NCBI GenBank assembly: GCA_946811185.2
Contig: OX328112.1
Location: forward strand, 19,573,215-19,637,214
From: Hippopus hippopus
Taxonomy: Eukaryota; Mollusca; Bivalvia; Cardiida; Cardiidae
Length of the DNA stretch: 64,000 nt
Direction: 5' to 3'
Program-made: the position numbers and the translations under genes
Notes under the pieces: generated by a model
The model's input: the letters and a program-made list of their open reading frames with translations, nothing else
Told to the model about the DNA's origin: nothing
Database searches by the model: none
Shown here: piece by piece, positions 44,801-56,800 of the stretch
Layout: every line of letters begins with the position of its first letter
Numbering within the stretch: the first letter of the stretch is position 1

Positions 44801-47800
44801 TTGAGTTAGTTTATTTTGTCGTCTGCAAGTGCTTTCAGTTTGGACCAGTCTAAACTTTTTGTCGTTTGGTAAAGAGTTAAGACAATTATCTGAGTTCTGC
44901 AGTTATCCGAGTTCTGAACAACAGCAATGAAAAAAAAATATTTTGACGGAAACTTAATGTTGTTTATGTTTATTTCCAGTGTAAATACGATTTCTGTTGG
45001 GTGTGTTTGGACCAGTGGAAACGACATAATTCTAGCACTGGTGGCTATTTTAAATGTAACAGATACGAGGTGTCCAAAAAAGTGGAAGAAACAACTAAAT
45101 CTGCGATTGTGGAGGTAGGATCTTCTTTCTGTCTTTTTTCCTTTTTACTTGATTATCGTATATTACTCACCTGACCACAAAAGTGCTTATCATGGGAAGC
45201 TTTTGCAGTGGGTTGGATATTTTGTCTGAGGTGTGTTGTCCACTGTTTGTTGAACAAAAATCTTTTCACTCCTTTACAACTCGATCCTGACTGTTAATGA
45301 CACTGAGAAAGAAGCCTTTTGAAAACATTGTGATAAAAGGAGAAAATGCTGGTAACCAGCCTTGTTTTCTCACAATGTTTTCTACCCGTTTCAGAACAAA
45401 TTTTGATTTTTCAGTCACATTTGTTTTGTTTTCTGCAAGTGCTTTCAAAATGGACTAGTCTAAAATGTTATCACTTTGTAAAGAGTTAACTCTTTACCAG
45501 ACGACAAAATTTAGGGCTAGTCCAAATTGAAAGCGTTTGCAGACGACAAAAGTTGATTGATTGATTGTATAGTTTTAACGCCATTTTCAACATTATTTCA
45601 GTTATATTGAGGCGGCCATTGCACCTATCCATGCTTTCCTGGAGTCTCTTTTACCAGTACTCCACATGATTTTCTTTCCAAGCCACTGGCTGCTTTCCCA
45701 CATAATCATTGTTGAAACAATGGTCAGCGGTGGAAGAGGAATGAATCCTGTTGCAGTGACTATCATCAATCCTCGGAAAGAAACTGGCCGAGCCAGGGGT
45801 TGTAGCCAGGGATTGAACCTTGGACCCCGTGTTCTCAAATCCTGCACGCTACTGACTGAGCTACCGGACAGTGTAGATCCAAGATCAGACTGCACTTTCT
45901 GTGCAGTCTGATCTTGATCTACACTGTCTGATAAACTATACTTTTAATTTGTCATCTGCAAAAGAATTGGACCTGGACAAGCCTAAAGTTTTGTTGTTTG
46001 GTGAAAATACAAACAAATCATGGTTTATTTTGTTTAACAGGCGGAGGAGAAGAATAGCAAAATGCAGGAACTCAACAAATTTGTGCATTATTATACAAGA
46101 TACAAAAACCATGAAAACAGTTTTAAGGTATGTCTTTTATGATATCATTTATCTGTTACCCCATTTACCAATCAGCCCCATGTTTTTCACAACCCTTTAG
46201 AAAATATTTTGGAAATAAAGAAGTAAAAAGAAAAAATATTTTGGGAAAAGGAGAAGCTGTTTTGAAAACTTTGTGGGAAAAGGAGAAAAAAAGAAATGTG
46301 CATTAGCCAAACATTTGTAAAGTTATACCAATTTGAGTTAAAAGGGCAGTTCCAGGATCAGTTGACAGGGTTCTTTTTTAACCCGTAAACTGCTTGATAA
46401 ATTCACATGAAAAGTTTCAGTCAGTAGTATAAATCAAAATATTTTGTTTTCAAAGTTCTTTTGACTAGCAAAATCTTGTCAGTGTAGTTTCAAAATTAGA
46501 CTACATTTTTTTTATTCTGTTATGTCTGATTTTGACCTATACTGTCTGCAAATTTGCATTGAATCATGCTTAGCCGCTGCAGCTTTAACTCTTTGGCACC
46601 GAATAAAAATTTAGACTTGACCAAATTGAACCCACTCATTAAAAAGTAAATTTCAAATGGGTTTTTCGTCTTTCAGAGTGTAGAAAACAATGTGGGAAAA
46701 GGAGAAAATGTTGTTTACCACCATGGTAAAGGGTTAAAGTTTGTTGTTTGAATGCTCATGTTTCCTTACAGCTTGAAGAACCTCTTGTCAAGACGGCAAA
46801 GGAGAAAATGTTAAAACTTGCTGAGGCTGTTACTGATTTGGGTAAAAAGTTATTGAAATTTGTTAAATTTGTTGAGACAATTCAATACAACTATCTCAGA
46901 CAGCTTTTGAAAACATTTATGCAAATGGAAAAATTATTCATGATGAGCATATTCTCCATTTGTTAGTTGATATTTGCTTCTCCAATCCTGTATTACAACA
47001 GTCACCTTGGAGTTTTCTTCCCTTTAGTTTATTTAGCATTGAATAGCAAACTGTGTTTCAACCCTTTGAGTTTTTCAATCTTGCTTTTGTCCATGGTGTT
47101 TTAGTGGAAAGGGTAGGTTAGAGATCAGACTGCACATTTTGTGCTGTCTAATCTGAATCTACACTGGCTGCAAAGGCAGCTTGAGCTTTGAAAGGTGCTT
47201 CAGAGAGTAAAAGAGCTTAGGAAGAAAAGAAAGAAATGTTTTTACAATGGCTGTTCCTATTGCTGTTGTATCCAATTGACTGGTATGATTGATTGAATGA
47301 ATGAACAATGTTTTATGCACCTTTTAATATTACTTCAGTCATGCCATGGGGACAGCTTACTTATTGACATATGTCCCTGGTTTCACCATTACTATGCTAG
47401 GGCTTTGAAGTGTCTTTCCGAAGGACACTCCCATGAAAAACTTAATGCTTCCATAGAGTCTTGAATAGACCTCAAGGTTATGGGTCCTACACTTTACCAC
47501 TGAGCCATGTGGGATCCCTGCCTGGTATGAATAACAACTTCTGAATGTCTTGTTACCAGTTAGCATACTAAAGCATTTTACCGAACAATCCCATGTTTAA
47601 ATGACCCTGAAGAAATGTCTTTCGAAAACATTGAGGGAAAAGGAGAAATTGCTTACTATCAGCATTTTCTCCTCTCCCTTAAAGTTTTCAAATCTCCTCA
47701 TCCTTAGGTTATTTAAAACATAGGCTGGTTTCCATTAGAAGCTTACACGTGCCACAGAATTTAACATTAAAGGCGCTGCAGTTTAGGATCAATTACATCC

Positions 47801-50800
47801 ATATCTATCAAGTAAAGTGCCATTCAGTATCATGTACAATACATAATACCTGTTTACCTGTAGCAACAGCCAAAGACGAGACCAAGTTTGTCGAAGAAGC
47901 AGTTCATAAGTTGTTGAGAGCCAGACGAGTGCTGAAGTTTTCTTATGTATATGGTTACTATCTAGATGGGCCGCCATACAGAAAGATTGTGTTTGAATTC
48001 ATGCAGGTACAGTTGTTATGGCTAGCTTCATTACCTCCCTTTACTAAATGCAAACAATATAGGCTTGGCAAGGTGTTGGAAAGCTTGTGTCACTGTTTGA
48101 CTAAGGCTCAAGTATTTGGTTGACCGGCCTGATTATCTCAAGTAGTACATTATTAGTTGTAAGGTCAGGTGGCAGGGGACTTGTAAACTTGTTCACGGCT
48201 GTGGTGAATCATGTCACCCCCGAGCCGAAGGTGAGGTGGCGACATTATTCACCACAGCCATGAACAAGTTTCAAAGTCCCCTGCCACCTGACTGTACAAT
48301 TAATAATGTACTACTTGAGATAATCAGGCCGGTCAACCAAATACTTGAGCCTTATTATACTGCAAAGTTTTACCATTCCAAAGTGTGTTAAGCGAAATTT
48401 CCCTCTTCTATGGTCCCAAAAATTGAGTACGCTGACGAAATAGAATTTCCCTTCTGAGTGCACCAATTCATTGAAAACTGACGTCACTGAAACCTTGGTA
48501 AAACGTGCAGTTTGGTGCATAATCTTGATAATGTCACTGCGATAGACATTCGTCATATTTTTATTTAAACATGGATTTAAACAACTTCAAGGTAAGTAAC
48601 TATGAATTTTAATGATTTGTTGGCAAAAGTAAACGACCATTAGTTGCCTCAAATGACCATTAGGTTATCCTTTAATGTTATGCACAATGTATGAGTTTCA
48701 ACACTTCACAATTTGCTTACCTGACGAAGGGATGGCTCGTTTTAACCCCCCGTGTATTTGTTTTAGAATGACATCAAACGATAACACATGTAAAGTTCCA
48801 TATCCATTTATTTTCAAAAATAATCCATTCTTTCTGTTTTAATGACAACCATCAAGGGAAACTAGTAGTAATATGGTGCAGGCTACTCAATATGTTTGTC
48901 TTGTGGGCACTCGTATCGATCAATCGACGCTGCCATTATGGATATTTTGATGAAAGTGTAGTCGTGTATACGGAGTGCCCAAAAGGGAAACTGCTTTTAC
49001 GTGGGTTTCGCCAGTGTACATGATATATATGTCCGGGGCATATTATCCAATCAGATCTCGAGAAATTTCTTTGCAGTATAATAATATGAGACTTGTAATT
49101 ATAGAGCATGAGACTTGTAAACACAATCATGGCCAATTGAGGGTGTGGATTCAATTCCCACAGCTAACCAACTAAATGCACTAATAGTCTTTCAGATGAT
49201 ATGCTAAAGCTAGATCTTGTGTAATGGTGATGCATACTAAGCATGCTAAATTAGCAGGAATAGCGTAGGATTGGTTTTGTCTTGTATCATGCACTATCCC
49301 TCACAGCATATCAGTCTTTTATAGGCATTGCCAATATGGGTATCTGGTGGCAGTGGTAAATAAAGGAAACTCAAATCAATTTCTATTGAATTTAGGACAC
49401 CTAAGTTTGTTTATATGCAATAAGCTGGCCAGTTTGATGCCTGTGTTGTAAGTGTTTGATTTGTGTCATTTGTCTTTTGTTGGTTTTTGGTGGTTGTAAC
49501 ACAGTTAATCTTTTTACCTGATTTTTTTGTTGTTTTTTTTCTTTTTTTGGGTTCCTAGTAACACGCCTATTGTCAAAATGGCTGGGGGGGGGGTCATTCT
49601 TTGTTTGACTACATTAAGTTATTCTTCATTTTACTTTTAAAAATTGTTTAATTTATCCCAAGAAAACCAGAACTTAATTTAACCCTTTATAAGACAATAC
49701 AGATTTTCACAAAAGTGAGGATAAAGGCTTTTCAAAAAATTATGGGAAAAAGAGAAAAATTGGCAACCAGTATTTTCCCCATTTCCAACAATCTTTTCTA
49801 TTCCTTCAAACGCATCGTATTGTTTGAGCCATATTTAATATCTTGTATGCAAAATACTTTCGGTTTGGACATGCCTATATTTTTGTCCTCTAGTAAAGAG
49901 TCAAAGATTGTCAGTAAATAATTCATTCATGGTTTGATTTTAGACGGAGTTAGAGGAATGTACAGAAATTTTGTCCCAGATGGTAAACCGACTCTACCTA
50001 CGTACACCGCGGAAGAAAATCATTGACCAATCACAACTGGTCCATAGAAAAAGGGTAGAATTTATCACAGCGATCTCAAAAGGACTCGTCCCACCTGAAA
50101 CTCCACCTCACATGAGAAAGAAAAGAAGAAAATACAGCATGGAAACTGAAGATGTAATATATATTTTAGTCACCCATCACAATATTTGGACTCATTTAAA
50201 TTTTTGCATGGGTCCTCTATGGCACAAAGGTTGAGATTTGTAACTAGTTAAACATAGTATGATTCCTTGCATTATTTCATGTCTATTGCAGTAGAAAGTG
50301 TACCTAGCCATTATTACTACTTTCCACCATGTTCTTTCCAAGCTGCAGCCTGCTCTCATACATAACAATAGTTAGAACAATGTATAGCTGTGAGAGAAGA
50401 AAGAATCACAGTGATTAATCTCAGTCAGCAGAGAGAATGTGGCTGAGCTGGGAATCAGATCAGCAACCCATGGGTTTCAAGCCCTGTACATAACAGACTA
50501 ACCTGCCTTCTACATAAGCCATGCTCTGACAAAAAGGGGTTTAATGCATCTGCAACATGTATTAAACCAAACAAGTCATCCTAATATTATGGATCCATAA
50601 AATCCATTTTGTCAAACAATTGACTGAATCATGAGGTAGACTAATCCTTTGACATGCAGAAAATTTATCAATAGCAAAAAGTTATGACCCAGGTCAGACT
50701 GCACAGGCTTACCTGGGTCGATACTTATTGCAGATGCATTAAACCCTCTTCTCATAGAGCTTGGCTCACATAAATAAAAGTGAAAAAAAAAATGAAAAGT

Positions 50801-53800
50801 CTGTTTTGAGTTTAATTGGTCCAAAGCTGTCTTTTGTCTCTTTTTAGCATAAATATAAAAGATAAAATGTTTGGTATTACAGGAAGATCTTAGAAAGGCC
50901 ATTTTGGCATCCATAGAGGACTTTGACCCGGAAAATCCATGGATCGTAGATGCGTCAGGCAGACATACGAATGTTGCAGCTTTTTTAGATTGGCCGAGTG
51001 AAGATAGTGACGATAGTGACACAGTGCCTTCAACCCCAAATACATCAAATATTGGTAACGTTTCTTTGTAGATTAGTTCTTTACCAAACAAAAAGATTTT
51101 GTACATTACCAAATTGGAAGCATTTGAAGACATCTGCTTGGAATGTAGCTCGAATGTATATTTCTGCCTTTTACAGAGAGAAAAACATGGTGGGAAAAGG
51201 AGAAAATGCTGCTTACCAGCATTTTCTCCTTTTCCCACAATGTTTTAAAAAGCCATCTGCTTCAGGGTCGTTGAAACTCTGGATTGTGTTATAAAGGGTT
51301 AAGCCTTTATCAGACATCAGAATTGAAGACTTGTTCACATTGAAAGTTTCTGTAGAAGACAAGTTAAATTAGGATGAAAGGAATGGATTTGTTATTGAAG
51401 GATCAAAAACATAAGTGAATGAGAAAATGCTGGTAACCAGCTAGTAATCAACATTTTCTCCTCTTCCCACAAAAGGCTTTCTTACTCAAGGTTGTATACA
51501 GTAGTGATTTTTATCAAAGGGTTATGGAGAAAACATGATATTTATCTACCTTTATAATTCATATATAGATGTCACTTCTCAACTTGGCAACAGTAGTATA
51601 GGTACAAAGGGCTGGCTTTTCACATCAAAGGTCTTGGGTTTAGAATCCCAAGATCAGACGGGTCAGCCTTTGGAACTAGCAAGTACTGGTTAATGCTCCA
51701 GGGAAGCAATCATTGACAGTGATTTACCCTTTAAGCCTCTTTCAAACTTTTCCTGATAACAAGCATTTTCTCTTTTTCCCCACAATGTTTTTTACCTATT
51801 CAAGGACAAATACTATCATTTGAAAAAACGTTTGAATTGTTGTCTGTAAATTCATTCAATGTGGACAAGTCTAAAATTTTGCCATGTGGTAAAGGGTTCA
51901 TATTAGCTGTAAAGCTTGTTTCACAAATGATGTGAAGTAAATTGGTTTGGATTAAATACCTGGATACTATGAAGTTTTTTATTACATATTTCAAGCAATT
52001 ACACCTTTCATCTTAGTGGTTTCTATACAACTACACCTACATATGAAATATTGTGGAAGAAGTAGCATCTGCTAATTACAAGCAACTGCCCCTTTTCCCG
52101 CAATGCTTTACATTTCATTCAAGCGAGTAATTTTCCCTTTTGCCAAAAATTTCTGAGATGTACGATATGTTCTTCCAGCATCTACATCACAAGACTCCCC
52201 ACCAGGTCACTGCATGAGGGACTCGTGCTCAAGGCGTCGTGCCAAAAATCCGAGGACAGGAGAGTACCACAACTTCTGCAGTTTACGCTGCTCAAGGCTT
52301 CATAAACAGAGGAAGGATGAAGCCCCACCAGGTAAAAAAAAAGTCTTGAACCTTTACCAAACGACCCTGGTAAAAGAGCCTTTCAAAAACATTGTAGGAA
52401 AAAGGAGAAAATGTTGGTAATCAGTATTTTCTCCTTTTCCCAAAGACAAATCTCAATGTATGAGGAATGTTTAATTTGTCCTCTGCAAATGCTTGCAATT
52501 TGGACCAGTCTAGAATTTTGTTATTGTTTTGTAAAGAGTTAACCAGTTATAACTTTAAAAAAATTTCAACCTATTAAGAGGACCAGAAAGATTGCACTGC
52601 CTTTTTTACATTTTCAGCTTACACAGAGTGTCAGCTGGATGAACAAATGGACTTTCTAAGAGCATTAGAGATGTCTAGATTACAGTTTTTGAAAGAACAG
52701 GGTGTTTCTAATGAAGACAATAGGTAAATATAGTTGTAATAGTTATTCCCCCTGCCCAAAAGAAGGCTGAGGGTGCCAGTCTACTGGAAGTAGGTTGTCC
52801 TATAGGTTAGATTGAGTAAAAGTTTTCCTACTTAAGAAACTTGGGCACTGGTCAGCTGTTTTCATTGTGATTGTCAGACAATTACAGGAGTTGTGTCTTT
52901 TGGGACTTCTCCCAGATCCTGTGACAAGGCAATCATTAGAAGGTTTGGCTGCAATGGTTTTGGCTGTAACGGTTGAGCCATACTCTGTGAAAAGGGGATT
53001 TAATGCACCTGCAAACAGTATCGACTCGGGTCAGCCTGCGCAGTCTGCCCAGGCTGACCTGTGTCAAAACCTTTTGCTTATGATCAATTTTCTGCATGTC
53101 CTAGGACAATTCTACCTCATTATTCTGTTGGTTGTTAGACAAAAATAGATTTCACAGATCCATAATTAGGTGATGACTTACTTGATACATTTATAATGCA
53201 TAACAGAGTGCATTTAACCCCCTTTTGCCAGAGCATGGCTCAATTGTGTATTATGTATGTAAAGTGATTTCTCCCCATACTGCTCATTGTCCTATGATTT
53301 TGTTCAGTTTGATCTAGATCTACATTGTCTTCGAAAGCAAGTGCACTTGCTTTTTGCATCCTTGGAGTTAACAAGAAGTGAGAAAAGTGTATTTCTTAAG
53401 TTACAATATTTTTTCTCAGTCTTTGAATAAATATTAAGACCTTACCAAAACTTGGAACTCTTTTCCATTCCTGTGTGGCATATCAAAGAGATGGCTTTTA
53501 CAGGCATAGCCCATATATCCTTCGTGCAAACAAAATCATTTGCCTATTCTGAGACTTTATAGTGTTAGGACTGAATTAACTAACAAGCAGAAAGTTATTT
53601 GAATTGTCCTGCACTGAAAGAATTATCTTGTGATCAAAATCCAGGACATGTGATCCTTTAATTTTGTTGAGCAGTGTATGACCAAGGCTGAAATTATTTT
53701 GGTTATCATCTGATCATGGCAAAAGATGAGTAATCGGACGTAAAAAGCACATGAAGAAAGACTCATCCTGTAGGATTATTTTTCAGGTCAGAGCTGACTT

Positions 53801-56800
53801 CATCAGGGGAGACTGATCCTGTAAGGTCCCAGGTTCAAGAACCTTACACGCCGGCTGAAAGGCTAGATATTGAGATTAAACGGCTTTTAGAACTGTCCTC
53901 ACTAGATACAGAGAGTAAGTAAGACCTACCATAATCATTCAAAATACAGACAAATTCTGTCATAGTGGCCACTTTTTAATAACTCTTTTACACACAATCC
54001 AGAGTTTTAATGATCCTGATATAGAAAGCTTTTGAATTTTGAAACCATTGTGGGAAAAGGAGAAAATGCTGGTAATCTGCCTGTCTTAACACTGTACTAA
54101 ATGACAGAATCTTAGACTTACTCAAATTTGAAGCATTTTCAGAGGATAAATGTAATATTATTCAAATGATGTGATTTGTCTTTGGAAAGGTAAAAAAAAA
54201 AAAAGGGTAGAAAAAGGAGAAATTCCTTGTTAACAGCACACAGTGTTTATCAAAAGCTTTCTTCCTCAGGGTTGTTAAAGCTTGGGATTGTGGTAAGGGG
54301 TAAAGAGGCCAATGTTTCAGTTTGTAAATGTTGAAAAAGAAAAGAATATTACAAGTATTATGTCTTTGGACTGGACCATGCTGTTATTGATGAGAAAAAA
54401 ATAAGAAAAAACAAGTTGCTCTTACGGCTTCCCACTTTACTAGAGGAGCTGCAGGGTCCAACAATTTCCAGAAAAGACACTTGTCCTGCAGGACAAGTGA
54501 CTTCAAAAAAGAACTTGCCCTACTTTGATCCTCACTTGTCCGATGAGAAAAACCCTTCTGATTTTGGACCCTGGCATATTTTTTTCAGACGAAACGAAAA
54601 TGCTAATTATATTGTCTCCAGTAGCAACGAACCTTAAATACCGGGTTTTAATAACCGGTACCATTTATCTGGTCAAGTAATAAAAATTTATAAACCTAAT
54701 CGACAAAGTGTTTTGAACTGGTTTTGGGAAAATATTTGCGTCAATATTATTCGTGTTAATAATGAGCACAGTTGCTCATATTTAATTACCCAAAGCATAT
54801 TAAAACATTTTTATTTGCAATGAAAGGTACCAGGTTATATCATTAGGCTGACTTGAAACCGGTCTATATTTGGCGCGGGGACCAGCACGTTTTATAACCC
54901 GTTTCAATATTTGATTTCCTGAATACCCTTAATTCGCTCATTCAATAATGGAATGGCCCTTTTGTTTCTTGTAAGTTACATATTCATCAAAAAACTTACT
55001 GATTTACTACCTCCTATTTACCAGTCATCCTGCTGGACGACCAAGACTGAGAATTCACTCGTCCTCATCCATTTCTTACTCATAAATACGAGCGAACGAG
55101 TGGATTCTTTGGACCCAGGAGCTAATTTTTAACCTGTCTGTATTAAAGGTTTTTGCAGTGGACAAATTAAGTGTAGCCCAAAGGCTGAATTTGTCTGTGA
55201 AAAGGTAGAAAACAGTGTCAATGTTTTCAAGAGCTATTTTTCTCAGGGACGTCAAAACACAGAATTGTTTTGTAAAGGGTTAAATCTTTACCCGGCGACA
55301 AAATTTTGGACTAGTCATTTTCAGACGTCAATTTAGATGTGTTTCAAAGGATGGAATCTGTTTTTGTTTGGGTAAAAAACAAAATGGGAAAATGAGAAAA
55401 TGCTGGTAACCAGCATTTTCTCCTTTTCCCACTATTTTTTCAAAAGCCTTCTTTGTTAGCGTCCTTAAAACTTGATATGGTGTGGTAAAGACTTAAAGTA
55501 GTTTTGAAAATGTTTTGCAGGCAGAAATATTTCCTTACTCTGCCATTTCCCTTATAAAAGTATCATTTTACACCCTCAGAAAAACTTCTATCACACTGAT
55601 GTTATTTTACACACTAAGAAAAACTTCCGGCGCACTGCTTTTATATGATTCCCCTTTATATATTTCAAGCCCGCCCTGGTAGGTCATTGGTTAGCACATA
55701 TGACTCATGACCTGGTGGTTGTGAGTTCGATATCTGATTAGGGCAAACTTTCCCACTGTTGATTTTTCACTTCTCACCTCTGATGCATGTGAGAAAAGTA
55801 GTCAGTGACTTGGAAAGAAAGTTGTGTCGGTACTGGTTTGAGAAAGCCAGGAAACACATGCATAGGTGCACTGACAGCTGTGATATGACCTAAGCTGTTA
55901 GAACGGCGTTAAACTCCGACACAGTCAATCAATTTTATATATTTTAGGTCTAGAAGATCAGAAGAGAAATATTTCGGAACCAAATGCTGGAGATTCCACA
56001 ATGGAGGAGAAACCAGTCCAAAATGTCAGCAGATTTGGAGAGAACCAGTCCACCATTGTAAGCAGGGTACCAAACAAAAGTGTAGAAGATCTGTATCATG
56101 CTGACTGTGCTGGTTGCCAGCTTGCTCAGGGCTTGTCTCCTGTAACACAGTGTAAACAGTCCCATACAGGCTCAAGCCTGACCAATGTTTCGAGTTTGGA
56201 GGAGAGCAGTTTGGAATCTCTCGGAGCTTGTGGAGGCACAGATGAGCCCTCGCAGAGTTCAGATGTAAACCAGTATCAGGACAGAGAATCTGATGATCCA
56301 GATCTGGGACAAATGGTGGACAGTATTCGTATTGAAGGTAAAATGTTACAAAGAATGTTGAATACAGACACAATCGATCAACCATTTCAGGACATACTCC
56401 CTGTTGGTGCTACAGGATTTGGTGTTATTAAGGATATATCAGTCTCTAATATACACGTCGAGGATGATGACAAAACTAAAGATTTCTTAAAGAAAGATTT
56501 TAGTGGAATTTCCCAGCAGACAAGAACTAAAGTTGTTGATAGGGGTAATGGACGTCTATTTGCTGCCAACACGCCAGGGGAGGATGAGAAGGTATTTTCA
56601 CTTGTTAGCCCAGCGTCAGATTTTTCAGAGTCAAGTTCCAGTGAGGTTTGGGGCTACAGGCCAGAAATCGTGACAATTCAGATGAAAGAACAGACCCCAG
56701 AAACAGACTCAAGTGTGGATGGCTGTTCCTATGCTGATTTACCCAATCAGAATGCACATTACAAACAGGGAGACTCCCTGGATGAACAAAGTCCTGTGAT

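Larger units (their letters stand above)
45486..46020 (+). mobile_element. P1 fragment split by a SINE and a P4 foldback
   Basis: TTAACTCTTTACCAGACGAC to TTTGCAGACGACAAAAG lies before 45551. After the insertion, AATTTGTCATCTGCAAAAGA to TTTGTTGTTTGGTGAAAATA is in the opposite sense. Confidence 0.55.
46842..47863 (+). other. ANKIB1 intron 13 with repeats
   Basis: Holds a P4-like unit near 47110-47170 (GATCAGACTGCACATTTTGT), a SINE at 47283-47515 and a P1 remnant at 47575-47735. Confidence 0.65.

Noticed and set aside
46795..46812. P1-like word GGAGAAAATG inside ANKIB1 exon 13
   Set aside because: It encodes KTAKEKM, which is conserved in human ANKIB1. No arms or hairpin surround it, so the match is coincidence.
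50612..51238. 208-codon minus-strand ORF
   Set aside because: It is a shadow antisense to ANKIB1 exon 16 that also runs through a P3 and a P1 element.
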